64,000 nucleotides of DNA from JAYVSZ01 sp043774925 (lineage in GTDB: Bacteria; Pseudomonadota; Gammaproteobacteria; Burkholderiales; Methylophilaceae): NCBI GenBank assembly GCA_043774925.1, contig JAYVSZ010000040.1:1-64000 (forward strand), given 5' to 3'. Below the pieces are notes generated by a model, which saw only the letters and a list, made by a program, of their open reading frames with translations, made no database searches and was not told the DNA's origin. Shown here one piece after another: positions 46,659 to 56,434 of the stretch. Positions within the stretch are counted from its first letter, which is position 1. Every line of letters begins with the position of its first letter. Both the position numbers and the translations under genes were made by a program.

Positions 46659-49238
46659 ATGCGTTTCGATAAACTCACCACCAAATTTCAACAAGCGCTA
46701 AGTGATGCGCAAAGCTTGGCACTGGGCGCTGATAATACGGCGATTGAGCCACCACATTTGCTGCTAGCGCTGCTCAATCAAGAAGACGGCAGCACCGCGT
46801 CGCTATTGGCTCGCGCGGGCGCGCAGTTAAATTCGCTTAAAACTGCATTAAATACAGCGATTGCCAATTTGCCAAAATCTAGTGAGGTTTCCGGTGAAGT
46901 AGCGATTTCGCGCGACCTGAATAATCTGCTCAATATTACCGATAAACTCGCGCAAAAGCGTGGTGATGCGTACATTGCCAGTGAGATGTTTTTACTCGCG
47001 CTGGCCGATGACAAGGGCGCTACAGGCAAATTACTCAAGCAAAATGGCTTAACCAAGGCTGCCCTGGAAGCCAGTATCCATGCGGTGCGTGGCGATGGCG
47101 TTGTGGATAATCAAGAGGTCGAAAGCCAGCGCGAAGCGCTTAAAAAATACACCTTAGATTTAACTGAGAGAGCCAGATTAGGCAAGCTTGACCCAGTCAT
47201 TGGGCGTGATGACGAAATTCGCCGCACGATTCAAGTGTTACAACGGCGCACTAAAAATAACCCCGTGTTAATTGGCGAACCAGGCGTGGGTAAAACCGCG
47301 ATTGTAGAAGGCTTGGCGCAGCGCATTGTGAATGGCGAAGTGCCGGAATCGCTTAAAGGCAAAAAGGTGCTTAGCCTTGATATGGCGGCTTTGCTGGCGG
47401 GCGCAAAATACCGCGGCGAGTTTGAAGAGCGCTTGAAGTCTGTGCTTAAAGAACTCTCGCAAAATGAAGGTCAAACCATTGTCTTTATCGATGAACTTCA
47501 CACCATGGTGGGCGCAGGCAAGGCGGAGGGTGCAATGGATGCGGCCAATATGCTCAAGCCAGCGTTAGCGCGCGGCGAGCTACATTGCGTGGGTGCAACG
47601 ACGCTAGATGAGTATCGCAAATACATCGAAAAAGATGCCGCTTTAGAGCGACGCTTTCAAAAAGTGCTGGTGGATGAGCCAAGTGTAGAAGCCACGATTG
47701 CGATTTTGCGCGGCTTGCAAGAAAAGTACGAGTTGCACCACGGCGTAGAGATTACCGACCCTGCCATTGTGGCGGCGGCGGAGCTGTCGCACCGTTACAT
47801 TACCGATCGTTTTCTACCTGATAAAGCCATCGATTTGATTGATGAAGCGGCTTCGCGCATCAAAATGGAGATTGATTCCAAGCCGGAAGTGATGGATAAA
47901 CTAGAGCGTCGTTTGATTCGGCTTAAGATTGAGCGCGAAGCGGTGCGCCGCGAAAAAGATGAAGGTTCGATTAAGCGCTTTGGCTTGATTGAAGAGGAAA
48001 TCGACAAGTTGGAAAAAGAATTTACCGATTTAGAAGAAATCTGGAAAGCTGAAAAAGCACAAGTTCAGGGTTCTGCACATATTAAAGAAGCCATTGAAAA
48101 GTTGAAGCAAGAGATGGAAGAGGCCACGCGCCAAGGCTTATGGCAGAAGGTTTCTGAGTTGCAATATGGCAAATTGCCACAGCTTGAAACGCAGCTAAAA
48201 CAGGCTTCAGAAGCCACAACTAGCCATGTTAAACACAAAATGCTGCGCACCGAAGTCGGCGCAGATGAAATCGCGGAAGTGGTGAGCCGCGCGACGGGAA
48301 TTCCTGTGAGCAAAATGATGACGGGCGAGCGTGAGAAATTGCTGATGATGGAAAATAAATTGCACGAACGCGTTGTTGGGCAGGATGAAGCTGTGCGCTT
48401 GGTTTCGGACGCAATTCGACGCTCAAGAAGTGGTTTGAGTGACCCAAATCGGCCGTATGGCAGCTTTTTGTTTTTAGGGCCAACAGGCGTCGGCAAAACA
48501 GAGCTTTGCAAAGCGCTGGCCAACTTTTTGTTTGATTCTGAGGATCATTTAATTCGCATCGACATGAGTGAGTATATGGAAAAGCATTCCGTGTCACGCA
48601 TGATTGGCGCGCCTCCTGGCTATGTGGGTTACGAAGAAGGCGGTGCATTGACGGAAGCGGTGCGGCGCAAACCATATTCTGTGATTTTGCTGGATGAAGT
48701 CGAGAAGGCGCATCCTGATGTATTTAATGTGCTGCTGCAAGTGTTGGATGACGGCCGCCTAACGGATGGCCAAGGCCGCACGGTGGATTTTAAAAATACG
48801 GTGATCATCATGACGTCGAATTTAGGTTCGCAGATGATACAAAGCATGGCGGATCAGGATTATCAAGTGGTGAAATTGGCGGTAATGGGCGAAGTGAAAA
48901 CGCACTTTAGGCCAGAATTTGTCAACCGTATTGATGAGGTGGTCGTTTTTCATTCATTAGGGGCTAAGCAAGTAAAATCGATTGCTGGTATTCAACTGCA
49001 ACTGCTAGAAAAACGTTTAGCTAAAATGGACATGCAACTCACCGTAACCGAAGCTGCGTTGGCAGAAATCGCCAGCGCGGGGTTTGACCCAGTTTATGGT
49101 GCGCGCCCACTAAAACGGGCGATTCAGAGTGAGATTGAAAACCCGCTGGCTCGTGATATTTTGGCAGGGAATTTTGCCGCAAAAGATTGCATTGTCGTAG
49201 ATTATAAAGCGGGTAGAATGGTTTTTTCTAAAGCCTAA
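46659..49238 (+). CDS. clpB: Disaggregase ClpB
   Basis: Hexameric AAA+ chaperone that threads aggregated proteins with DnaK. The start is ATG at 46659, with SD GGAG from the upstream ATG GAG codons; the in-frame ATG 46647 would displace this. It has 859 residues: N domain (1-150), NBD1 with Walker [10 protein letters not shown] and [14 protein letters not shown], the coiled-coil middle domain (about 400-530) and NBD2 with [23 protein letters not shown], ending in a D2 small domain. Length matches E. coli (857). No heat-shock promoter was recognised. Confidence 0.97.
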   Translation: MRFDKLTTKFQQALSDAQSLALGADNTAIEPPHLLLALLNQEDGSTASLLARAGAQLNSLKTALNTAIANLPKSSEVSGEVAISRDLNNLLNITDKLAQKRGDAYIASEMFLLALADDKGATGKLLKQNGLTKAALEASIHAVRGDGVVDNQEVESQREALKKYTLDLTERARLGKLDPVIGRDDEIRRTIQVLQRRTKNNPVLIGEPGVGKTAIVEGLAQRIVNGEVPESLKGKKVLSLDMAALLAGAKYRGEFEERLKSVLKELSQNEGQTIVFIDELHTMVGAGKAEGAMDAANMLKPALARGELHCVGATTLDEYRKYIEKDAALERRFQKVLVDEPSVEATIAILRGLQEKYELHHGVEITDPAIVAAAELSHRYITDRFLPDKAIDLIDEAASRIKMEIDSKPEVMDKLERRLIRLKIEREAVRREKDEGSIKRFGLIEEEIDKLEKEFTDLEEIWKAEKAQVQGSAHIKEAIEKLKQEMEEATRQGLWQKVSELQYGKLPQLETQLKQASEATTSHVKHKMLRTEVGADEIAEVVSRATGIPVSKMMTGEREKLLMMENKLHERVVGQDEAVRLVSDAIRRSRSGLSDPNRPYGSFLFLGPTGVGKTELCKALANFLFDSEDHLIRIDMSEYMEKHSVSRMIGAPPGYVGYEEGGALTEAVRRKPYSVILLDEVEKAHPDVFNVLLQVLDDGRLTDGQGRTVDFKNTVIIMTSNLGSQMIQSMADQDYQVVKLAVMGEVKTHFRPEFVNRIDEVVVFHSLGAKQVKSIAGIQLQLLEKRLAKMDMQLTVTEAALAEIASAGFDPVYGARPLKRAIQSEIENPLARDILAGNFAAKDCIVVDYKAGRMVFSKA

Positions 49239-49268
49239 TTGAGGAATTCCTTTCTAAATCGTCATTAA

Positions 49269-49325
49269 CTTTGTTGCCACGCCTAGTCGTACTTATTGTA
49301 CTGTCTTCGCCGTGGTGCCGCGTTA
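49269..49325 (+). repeat. Short degenerate copy (C) of the GTAC-core dispersed repeat
   Basis: CTTTGTTGC, GCCTAGTCGTAC, five nucleotides, GTACTGTCTTCG and a GC-rich end align with the plus-strand form of copy A, but about 30 bp shorter. It lies between clpB and the transglycosylase start. The open frame of that gene runs back through it, creating a spurious 30-residue N-terminal extension. Confidence 0.5.
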
Positions 49326-49360
49326 CTGCCGATTTATTTAAAGAATTATTTGAAAAATTA

Positions 49361-50287
49361 ATGGTAAGAATAATTTTTACACTATTTTGTTTTGCCATTT
49401 TTAGCACACCCACGCTGGCGTTTACCAGCAGCGAGATTGAAACGTTTGACAACGAACCGCCGATTGTTAAAGACTTGCTCGAGCGCGCGAGTTTGCTGGT
49501 TGGTAACGAGAACGATAGCCAAGGCGCATGGCAGGCTGCCAATTTATACTGCGAGGCGGCGCGCTATGGTAGCGCAGAAGGCATTTACCGCTTAGGCATG
49601 TTGTATGCGTTTGGGCGTGGCGTACCTGCTAATAAAGATTATGCGGCCAATTTGTTTGGCATTGCCGCCACGCATGGGCATTTTGAAGCGCAAAAAATGC
49701 TGGAAACGATTGAAATTCATACGCAAGATACGCCGCAATGTGTGCTAGAACCTGTAGCGCCGGAACATGCGCCAGCGCAACAATACACGGCCTCACAAGG
49801 CTCGCCAGCGATTGATAAATACATTGCCAGCCTGCCAAAAAGCAAGCGTTGGGTGGTGGATTTGGTGGATACGATTGCCGATTGGTACAAAGTCGATTCG
49901 CGGTTGGTGCTGTCAATTATTACCGCGGAATCAAACTTTAAAGTGAGCGCGAAGTCCAACGCTTATGCGCATGGGTTAATGCAATTGATTCCCGCGACGT
50001 CGGAGCGTTTTAATGTGAAAAATGCCTATAACGCCAGCCAAAATATTAAGGGTGGCGTTAAGTATTTGCGCTGGTTGCTCTCGTATTTTCGTGGTGATGT
50101 CACGCTGGTTGTGGCTGCTTACAATGCGGGGGAGGGCGCAGTGGATAAGTATAAAGGCGTGCCGCCCTACAAAGAAACGCGCGCTTATGTAAAAAAAGTA
50201 TTGGGCTTGTACCAATTAAAACGGCATGATTTTGATGCGAGCATTACTAGTGCCTCGCCTGCTTTAAAGAAAGTGAGTTACAAATGA
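49361..50287 (+). CDS. Lytic transglycosylase with Sel1-like repeats
   Basis: Start ATG 49361 gives 308 residues with a signal peptide (VRIIFTLFCFAIFSTPTLA). Residues 45-125 hold Sel1-type TPR-like repeats (AANLYCEAARYGSAEGIYRL, AANLFGIAATHGHFEAQKML). The C-terminal SLT domain (about 180-295) has the catalytic Glu in ITAESNFK, AYAHGLMQLIP and AAYNAGEGAVDKY. It cuts peptidoglycan glycan strands with 1,6-anhydro ends. It overlaps the lipoprotein gene by 4 nt. Confidence 0.9.
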   Translation: MVRIIFTLFCFAIFSTPTLAFTSSEIETFDNEPPIVKDLLERASLLVGNENDSQGAWQAANLYCEAARYGSAEGIYRLGMLYAFGRGVPANKDYAANLFGIAATHGHFEAQKMLETIEIHTQDTPQCVLEPVAPEHAPAQQYTASQGSPAIDKYIASLPKSKRWVVDLVDTIADWYKVDSRLVLSIITAESNFKVSAKSNAYAHGLMQLIPATSERFNVKNAYNASQNIKGGVKYLRWLLSYFRGDVTLVVAAYNAGEGAVDKYKGVPPYKETRAYVKKVLGLYQLKRHDFDASITSASPALKKVSYK

Positions 50288-50841
50288 AATTTTTTAAATT
50301 AAGTATTTTAATCGCCGCAGTGTTAGCACTTAGCGCCTGCGCCAGCTCTGGCGCGCGTTACGGCAATGTCGATAGCAGAATCACGCCAGAAGAAATGGCG
50401 AAAATGATGCCGCCACCTGTGGCCACGCTGAGCTTGGATGAAATTGTAAGCGATTCTAAACAAGGCAAAACGGCGGATGAGATGATTGCTAAAATCAAAG
50501 CGAGCAATTCGCGTTACGCGCTCACGCCATCGCAAAGTTTGGACTTGAGTCAAAAAGGCGTGGATGTGAAAGTGCTTGATTATATGCACCAAAGTAACGA
50601 GGCCGCCAAGCAAAACGCCATGGCGGACGAGATTAACAAACGCGAAAAAGCCAAGCGCATCGCGCAAGAGCGGCTAGAGCAAGAGCGCGAGTTTATGCGC
50701 GATGGCTATTATGATGGCTTTTGGGGGCCGCGTTTTGGCGGCTTTTATGGACCGTATGGTTATCCGTATTACGGCAACCCCTACATGGCGCCACGCTGGG
50801 GCTGGGGTTTGAGCTACAATTATTATCGCCGCAGGCATTAA
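50284..50841 (+). CDS. Lipoprotein with Gly/Tyr/Pro-rich C terminus
   Basis: A 185-residue protein with a lipobox LALSAC (Cys19). A helical part (residues 50-135) has LTPSQSLDLSQKGVDVKVLD and a charged coiled-coil-like stretch; the tail (about 140-185) is rich in Gly, Tyr and Pro (GGFYGPYGYPYYGNPYM). It starts in the ATGA of the transglycosylase, so the two are coupled, and an envelope partnership is plausible. Confidence 0.7.
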   Translation: MKFFKLSILIAAVLALSACASSGARYGNVDSRITPEEMAKMMPPPVATLSLDEIVSDSKQGKTADEMIAKIKASNSRYALTPSQSLDLSQKGVDVKVLDYMHQSNEAAKQNAMADEINKREKAKRIAQERLEQEREFMRDGYYDGFWGPRFGGFYGPYGYPYYGNPYMAPRWGWGLSYNYYRRRH

Positions 50842-50908
50842 GCCGCTAGCAATTAGCTGGCTTGTTATAATGGGCTTTCTTAAAAGTCCATTTTTTTGAT
50901 AAAGTTTG

Positions 50909-51328
50909 ATGAAACAATTCACCCAGCAAATCAACGTTAAAGCGCATGGACGCAAGCTTTACGACATCACGCCGCAAGTGCTCAATTGGGCGAATGCACT
51001 GGGTTTGCAAACGGGCTTGCTCACACTTTTTATTCAACACACTTCCGCCAGCTTGCTCATTAACGAGAATTACGATACTGATGTTTTAGTGGACATGCAG
51101 GCGTTTTTTAATCGCCTTGTGCCTGATGGTGATACGCTGTTCATCCACACCGCAGAAGGCGCGGACGACATGCCAGCGCATGTAAGAACAGCCCTCACGC
51201 AAACTAGTTTGTCGATTCCTATGATTAACGGTAAAGTCGCGCTCGGCCAATGGCAAGGTATTTTTCTATTTGAGCACCGCTTTGATGCGATGACGCGGCG
51301 TGTGCTTTTGCACGTTATAGGCGAGTAA
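50909..51328 (+). CDS. YjbQ-family protein (UPF0047)
   Basis: A 139-residue protein from ATG 50909; the adjacent TTG 50906 is not preferred. The compact beta fold of the family is visible: FIQHTSASLLINENYD, and HTAEGADDMPAHVR, GKVALGQWQGIFLFEHR. Family members have been reported with weak thiamine-phosphate synthase activity. It overlaps the next gene by 1 nt (TAATG). Confidence 0.88.
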   Translation: MKQFTQQINVKAHGRKLYDITPQVLNWANALGLQTGLLTLFIQHTSASLLINENYDTDVLVDMQAFFNRLVPDGDTLFIHTAEGADDMPAHVRTALTQTSLSIPMINGKVALGQWQGIFLFEHRFDAMTRRVLLHVIGE

Positions 51329-51699
51329 TGGCAGAAGTCGGTCGCGCTTTAACGCAACAAGAGCTGCAGATTTTTAAGCCGTATTTTGCGAAAATTGTGC
51401 TGGAAAAAGCACGCATTATCGATGGCGGCTTTGGTGGAAGAGTGCCGTTTTGGCTAAGGCGCGATATGTGTGCTGTGGTGCTTAAAAATCGTATTTATTT
51501 TCGTGCGGGTTATTATCAAGCCAACACCAAGCGCGGCGCAGAGTTGCTTGGCCACGAACTCACGCACGTTTCGCAATATTTACACGGCATGACGATTTTT
51601 AAATATTTATGGTCTTGCCGTTTTGGCTACTTCAAAAGCGCTTACGAAATTGAGGCTTATGCAAAAGGAAATTTGATTGCAAATAGCTATGGAGAATAA
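51328..51699 (+). CDS. DUF4157-like protein with HExxH motif
   Basis: A 123-residue protein with HELTHVSQ, the zinc-metallopeptidase HExxH plus the DUF4157 continuation, preceded by AELLGHEL. No signal peptide is present, so the compartment is unclear. It starts in the stop codon of the YjbQ gene. Whether it is catalytically active is unknown. Confidence 0.72.
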   Translation: MAEVGRALTQQELQIFKPYFAKIVLEKARIIDGGFGGRVPFWLRRDMCAVVLKNRIYFRAGYYQANTKRGAELLGHELTHVSQYLHGMTIFKYLWSCRFGYFKSAYEIEAYAKGNLIANSYGE

Positions 51700-51747
51700 A
51701 ACGATGCCCCGCGAGGCGCATGGATATTGGATCCCAGGGCAGGTGTT

Positions 51748-53010
51748 TTAACGAATCACACTCCAACTCATCGGGTCAAACGGTCTGCTTTGCTTGCGTA
51801 ACTCGTAATACAAACCATTGCTTGCGTTGCCGCCGCTATTGCCTACTGCGGCAATGGTGTCGCCCGCGTTTACTTCATCGCCTTCGTGTTTCAAAACGGA
51901 TTGATTGTTGCCGTATAGGCTCATATAACCGCCACCGTGATCCACAATAATCAAGTTACCAAAGCCGCGCATCCAATCGGCAAATACCACGCGCCCGCTG
52001 GCGACGGATTTTACGTCTGCGCCCTCAGCCGCCTTAATAAATAAGCCTTTCCACGAAACGCCGCTATCTTCACGTGTGCTGCCGAAGCGGTTGGTCAAAT
52101 CACCACGTACAGGTAGTTTGAGCTTGCCTTTGAGCGAAGAAAAACGTACGCCAGAATAGCTGTTGTCAGGCGTTTCCTCGTTTTTGGCGAGCGGTTCAGG
52201 CTTGTCATTACTTGGTTTTTCCTCAGTATTTTCCTTACTTGGCTTGTTTGTGTTGGGTTTTTTGGCCATTTTCTTTTTCGGTTTTGTCGCCGCAATTTTC
52301 GCCAATTTTTCAACCAAATTGGTCAAATTGCCTTCATCACGTTTTAATTTTTTAATTTCGTTGCGCTGCTCAGCAATTTTACTGGCAAGCGAGTTGAGTA
52401 CTTTCGCTTTTTCCTGTTTTTGTTGCTGCAGTTCTTTGCGCTCTGCCTCGCGCTTGGCCTTTAAATCAGCCACTTCTTGCAATTTTTCGGTCGTTTCTAC
52501 ATGCAGTTTTTTCACATGATTCAGGTTGGTTTGCATGTCGTCGATAAGCTTGGCGTGCGCTTTTTCAATATAACTTTGATATTTTAAATCGCGTGAAATT
52601 TGACTGGGATTTTTATTCTGTAAAATAAGCTGTGTGTAACTCTGGTCGCCTTGAGCATACTGCGCATAAAGCATGCTACTGAGTTGTTTTTGCTGGTCTG
52701 CGAGCTGTTCGTTAATACTCGTCGATTGTTTTTTAAGTTGCACGAGTGTGCCTTGGTTTTCTTTTTGTTTTTGCGTAATTTCGTGAATAGTGCGATTAGC
52801 AGCGCTAATCGCAGTTTCTGATGCTTTCAGCGCATCCGCCGCGTCGTGATGCGCTTCCTGATTGGAGTCCAGCTCCTTTTTTAGCGCTTCAATTTTTTGT
52901 TTAACATCGCTCAAGTCCTCTTTGGCGGTATCGATTTTTTTTGCAGCAAAGCTATTGATACTAGATAAAAATAGAAGAATTACACAAGTTTTAAGCAGCG
53001 CCATCAACAT
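51748..53010 (-). CDS. envC: Murein hydrolase activator EnvC
   Basis: Periplasmic activator of AmiA/AmiB amidases in cell separation. It has 420 residues: signal peptide (ALLKTCVILLFLSSINSFA), two long coiled coils (about 25-255), a Lys/Pro/Glu/Asn-rich linker (about 265-295) and a LytM/M23 domain. In that domain the metal-binding His/Asp are missing (SGVSWKGLFI in place of HxxxD, YYELR in place of HxH), as in EnvC-type non-catalytic activators. It starts 3 nt after gpmI. Confidence 0.9.
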   Translation of the reverse strand: MLMALLKTCVILLFLSSINSFAAKKIDTAKEDLSDVKQKIEALKKELDSNQEAHHDAADALKASETAISAANRTIHEITQKQKENQGTLVQLKKQSTSINEQLADQQKQLSSMLYAQYAQGDQSYTQLILQNKNPSQISRDLKYQSYIEKAHAKLIDDMQTNLNHVKKLHVETTEKLQEVADLKAKREAERKELQQQKQEKAKVLNSLASKIAEQRNEIKKLKRDEGNLTNLVEKLAKIAATKPKKKMAKKPNTNKPSKENTEEKPSNDKPEPLAKNEETPDNSYSGVRFSSLKGKLKLPVRGDLTNRFGSTREDSGVSWKGLFIKAAEGADVKSVASGRVVFADWMRGFGNLIIVDHGGGYMSLYGNNQSVLKHEGDEVNAGDTIAAVGNSGGNASNGLYYELRKQSRPFDPMSWSVIR

Positions 53011-53013
53011 GCT

Positions 53014-54624
53014 TTAAGCATTAAATTCCACAAGGTTTTTGCCCGTCATTTCCACAGGTTGCGGCACGCCCATCATGTGTAGCAAAGTCGGCGCAAGGTC
53101 TGAGAGCGAACCGCTTGGGGTCGCGCTGTTAAAAGAGTTCGCGCCATCATTGGCAAACGTGGCTTTGCGGCCAATGTAAATCAAAGGCACCAAATTCGTC
53201 GTGTGCTGCGTGTGCGGTTGGTTGTGTTCGTAGTCGCGCATCATCTCAGCGTTGCCGTGGTCGGCGGTAATAATCACTTCACCACCGATTTTTAGCATGG
53301 CCGTGACTACGCGACCGACGCAAATGTCCAGCGCTTCCACCGCTTTAATCGCGGCCTCTAAAATGCCGCTGTGGCCGACCATATCGCAATTGGCGTAATT
53401 GCAAATAATCGCGTTATATTTGCGGCTTTCAATCGCCTTAACTAACCTGTCCGTCACTTCTGGCGCGTTCATTTCGGGTTGCAAATCATATGTCGCAACC
53501 TTGGGTGAAGGCACTAAAATGCGGTCTTCGCCAGCGAATACTTTTTCCTCGCCGCCATTAAAAAAGAAGGTCACATGCGGATATTTCTCGGTTTCGGCGA
53601 TGCGCAATTGCGTTAAGCCTAAGTTTGAAATGTATTCACCGAAAGTGTTTTTAACCGTGTAAGGCGCAAAAATCGGCGTTGCTTTGGTTTCTTTTGCGTC
53701 GTATTGCGTGAGTGTGAAATAAGCGGAAAGCTTAGGCGTATGGCGGCGATGAAAGCCGTCAAACTCGTCTGCAAGCAAGGCGTGCGTGAGCTGGCGGCCA
53801 CGATCGCTGCGGAAGTTCATGAACACAATCGCATCACCATCTTCCAAATGCAACGGCGCTTCGTCGGCTTTGCGAATGCAGGTGCATTTTACAAATTCGT
53901 CGTTTTCGCCGCGCGCATAGGCATTGTGCAAGGCCTCGCTGGCGGTCGCTTCGGTGAACTCGCCCATGCCTTCCGTCATCATGGCGTAAGCTTTTTCGAC
54001 GCGTTCCCAGCGTTTGTCTCGATCCATGCCATAAAAACGTCCGCTAATAGACGCGATTTTACCAATGCCGAGCGTTTTAATTTTGTCTTCTAGCGCGGCG
54101 ATATAAGGCACGGCACTAATCGGCGGTGTATCACGCCCATCTAAAAACGCATGCACATAAACCTTGCTCAACCCTTGCTGCGTGGCCATTTCTAGCAAGG
54201 CATGTATATGCGCTTGGTGGCTGTGCACGCCGCCGTCAGAAAGCAAGCCCAAAATATGCAGCGCTTTATTTGTACTTTTTAGTTTTTGAAACGCGTTTAC
54301 GAGTGCCACGTCTTTAAAAAACTCTCCGCTTTCTATGCTGTTATTAATCCGTTCAAAATCCTGAAACACGACGCGACCCGCGCCGATGTTGAGATGTCCA
54401 ACTTCGGAGTTGCCCATTTGCCCGTCTGGCAGGCCGACATAATGCTCGGAAGCGTTAATCAGTGTATGTGGGAATTCTTGATAGTATTTGTCCAAATTTG
54501 GCGTGTTGGCAAGCGCAATGGCGTTGTCTTGGCTGTCCTCGCGGTGGCCAAAACCATCTAAAATCAACAAGGCTACTGGTGTGATTTGGGGTGTGATTTT
54601 GGTTGAGTTTTGCATGCTTTTCAT
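53014..54624 (-). CDS. gpmI: Cofactor-independent phosphoglycerate mutase
   Basis: Interconverts 3- and 2-phosphoglycerate using two Mn ions. It has 536 residues with LLILDGFGHRED, active Ser in GQMGNSEVGHLN, FLDGRDTPPIS and ITADHGNAEMM. Starts at 54624 or 54615 (the second ATG); both look possible. Upstream of envC in the same direction, the common gpmI-envC pairing. Divergent from the rhodanese gene; a shared TATAAT-like box (54646-54651) is symmetric and could serve either strand. Confidence 0.95.
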   Translation of the reverse strand: MKSMQNSTKITPQITPVALLILDGFGHREDSQDNAIALANTPNLDKYYQEFPHTLINASEHYVGLPDGQMGNSEVGHLNIGAGRVVFQDFERINNSIESGEFFKDVALVNAFQKLKSTNKALHILGLLSDGGVHSHQAHIHALLEMATQQGLSKVYVHAFLDGRDTPPISAVPYIAALEDKIKTLGIGKIASISGRFYGMDRDKRWERVEKAYAMMTEGMGEFTEATASEALHNAYARGENDEFVKCTCIRKADEAPLHLEDGDAIVFMNFRSDRGRQLTHALLADEFDGFHRRHTPKLSAYFTLTQYDAKETKATPIFAPYTVKNTFGEYISNLGLTQLRIAETEKYPHVTFFFNGGEEKVFAGEDRILVPSPKVATYDLQPEMNAPEVTDRLVKAIESRKYNAIICNYANCDMVGHSGILEAAIKAVEALDICVGRVVTAMLKIGGEVIITADHGNAEMMRDYEHNQPHTQHTTNLVPLIYIGRKATFANDGANSFNSATPSGSLSDLAPTLLHMMGVPQPVEMTGKNLVEFNA

Positions 54625-54727
54625 CTTAAATCGTAACAGTTACATTATAATGGCGAAACTGCGAAAAAGTGCGCAGCAGGCATTGAATTTTGGCTAATTG
54701 CCAGCATTTACTTATTGAGGAATTATT

Positions 54728-55141
54728 TTGGATTTTATTAGAGAAAATGCGATTTATATCGGCCTTGCGATTGGCTCTGGGCTTGGTTTGCTGTGGCCAA
54801 TGCTGAATCGTGGTGCGAGCGGCGTGGCGAATGTTTCGCCCACAGAGGCCGTTGTGCTGATGAATCGCGGCAAGCCGCTTATTTTGGACGTGCGCAATGC
54901 GGATGAATTTGCGGCTGGACATATTCAAGGCGCAAAAAACATTCCCGTGGCAGAGCTGGCTGGGCGCATTAAAGAAATCGAAAAATTTAAAGCTAAACCA
55001 GTGTTGGTAAATTGCCAAAAAGGCTCGCGCGCCAAGGCGGCGTGCGCCATTTTACGTGGTGCAGAATTCACGCAAATTCACAATCTTCAAGGCGGTTTAG
55101 AAAGCTGGATTGAGGCGAAAATGCCGGTAGCTAAGGCCTAA
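54728..55141 (+). CDS. Membrane-anchored rhodanese-like protein
   Basis: A 137-residue protein with a membrane helix (residues 8-25, IYIGLAIGSGLGLLWPML) and one rhodanese domain (about 35-130) with DVRNADEFAAGHIQGA and the persulfide Cys in VNCQKGSRA. The start is TTG at 54728: an in-frame TGA at 54716-54718 rules out an upstream start and GAGGA lies 6 nt before. It precedes grxC and secB, a common proteobacterial set. Confidence 0.93.
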   Translation: MDFIRENAIYIGLAIGSGLGLLWPMLNRGASGVANVSPTEAVVLMNRGKPLILDVRNADEFAAGHIQGAKNIPVAELAGRIKEIEKFKAKPVLVNCQKGSRAKAACAILRGAEFTQIHNLQGGLESWIEAKMPVAKA

Positions 55142-55144
55142 AAA

Positions 55145-55417
55145 ATGACGAAAGTTGTCATGTACAGCACCGCCGTGTGCCCGTATTGCATTAATGCGGA
55201 GCGGCTGTTAACGGCCAAAGGCGTGAAAACAATCGACAAAATTCGTGTGGATTTACAGCCCGAACAGCGCTTAGAAATGATGGAAAAAACGGGTTGTCGC
55301 ACGGTGCCGCAAATTTATATTAACGACCAGCATATTGGCGGTTTTGAAGAGTTGCGTGCGCTGGATTTAAGCGGTCAGCTGGCGCCCATGCTAGCCTGTA
55401 ACGAATTAGATGAATAA
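55145..55417 (+). CDS. grxC: Glutaredoxin 3
   Basis: Small cytosolic glutathione-dependent thiol reductase. It has 90 residues with the active-site CPYC (12-15) and the glutathione-binding GCRTVPQIYINDQHIGG. Starts 3 nt after the rhodanese stop. Confidence 0.96.
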   Translation: MTKVVMYSTAVCPYCINAERLLTAKGVKTIDKIRVDLQPEQRLEMMEKTGCRTVPQIYINDQHIGGFEELRALDLSGQLAPMLACNELDE

Positions 55418-55494
55418 TTAGCAAGAAACCGCTAAAATGCGCAATTGATTTAATAACCAATATGTTATAAATAACTATAGACTAGGGAAACGAA

Positions 55495-55968
55495 ATGGCA
55501 AAAGATACAGCAGCACCAGAAACCGAGCAAAATGCGCAACCTGGCTTTGCGATTGAAAAATTGTACATCAAAGACGCTTCAGTTGAGGTGCCAAATGCGC
55601 CGCAAGTATATACAGACCGCACCGCGCCACAAGTGAGTGTGGAGCTAGGTAATACCGCGCAAAAGCTGGATGAGGGTGTTTTTGAAGTTGCCATTAAAGT
55701 GACGGTGACAGCAAAAATGGGCGATAACGTTGCGTTTTTGGTTGAGGTTGTGCAAGCGGGTATTTTTGCGATTCGCAATGTGCCAGAAGAGAATTTGGAA
55801 TTGATTGCAGCGGTAACATGCCCCAACATTTTGTTCCCTTATGCACGTGAAGCAGTTTCTGATTTGGTCACGCGCGCAGGTTTTGCACCTGTGTTGCTTA
55901 ACCCAATTAACTTTGAAGCGCTTTATATGCAACAAAAAGAAGCGGCAGCTGCAGGCAAGCCTAACTAA
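55495..55968 (+). CDS. secB: Protein-export chaperone SecB
   Basis: Tetrameric chaperone keeping precursors unfolded for SecA. It has 157 residues with the family's EVPNAPQVY, NPINFEALYMQQ and VTCPNILFPYAREAVSDLV. The C-terminal tail is short. Followed by the SH3 gene 1 bp after the stop. Confidence 0.96.
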   Translation: MAKDTAAPETEQNAQPGFAIEKLYIKDASVEVPNAPQVYTDRTAPQVSVELGNTAQKLDEGVFEVAIKVTVTAKMGDNVAFLVEVVQAGIFAIRNVPEENLELIAAVTCPNILFPYAREAVSDLVTRAGFAPVLLNPINFEALYMQQKEAAAAGKPN

Positions 55969-55969
55969 A

Positions 55970-56434
55970 ATGCGCTTTTTGCGTTTTAAGTTGCTTTTAA
56001 ACCCAAGTTTGGCTTTGCTTTGCTTGGGTTTTTCTTTGTCTGCGTCCGCGTTAGAGTTTCGCTCTATCGCGCCGCCCAAGGCCATTTTGTACGATGCGCC
56101 ATCGGCTGAAGCCAGCAAAATTTTCATCCTCAACCAGGGCTATCCCGTTGAAATTATTGTAAATTTAGGTCAATGGCTAAAAGTGCGCGACCAACTTGGC
56201 GGCTTAAGTTGGGTAGAAAGTAAAAATCTAGCCAGCAAACGCACCGTGCTAGTGACAGCAAAAACTGACATCAAATCTGCAGAAGACAGCGCTTCCATAT
56301 TGGTTGCAACGGTAGAAAAAGATGTAGTGCTGGAGCTTGTTTCGCCAAGCAATAAAAATGGCTGGATTAAAGTAAAACATCGTGATGGCGTTACTGGCTT
56401 CGTGCAGGCCTCGGCGGTTTGGGGCGCTAATTGA
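55970..56434 (+). CDS. Exported SH3-domain (COG3103-type) protein
   Basis: Start ATG 55970 lies 1 nt after the secB stop and gives a 154-residue protein with a signal peptide (MRFLRFKLLLNPSLALLCLG, then Ala-Ser-Ala). Two SH3-like modules (about 30-85 and 90-150) with GYPVEIIVNLGQWLKVRD and GWIKVKHRDGVTGFV. Envelope function unclear. Its stop shares bases with the TTG start of gpsA. Confidence 0.85.
   Translation: MRFLRFKLLLNPSLALLCLGFSLSASALEFRSIAPPKAILYDAPSAEASKIFILNQGYPVEIIVNLGQWLKVRDQLGGLSWVESKNLASKRTVLVTAKTDIKSAEDSASILVATVEKDVVLELVSPSNKNGWIKVKHRDGVTGFVQASAVWGAN

Noticed and set aside
48065..48675. Long antisense frames inside clpB (also similar ones inside the MFS, obgE, bioF and gpmI genes)
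   Set aside because: Shadow frames of strongly biased coding genes; no ribosome binding sites or recognisable domains.
49271..49360. Longer N terminus of the lytic transglycosylase
   Set aside because: These codons translate repeat copy C and would remove the signal peptide from the N terminus; ATG 49361 is better.
51720..51950. Plus-strand frame over the 3' end of envC
   Set aside because: Antisense to the conserved M23-like domain, and composition is Arg/Ser/Cys-rich noise.
51748..52150. EnvC as an active zinc endopeptidase
   Set aside because: The metal-ligand positions are replaced (SGVSWKG and YYELR), fitting the non-catalytic activator.
55841..55969. Upstream extension of the SH3 protein into secB
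   Set aside because: Lies in another frame of secB; the start at 55970 with its signal peptide is clear.
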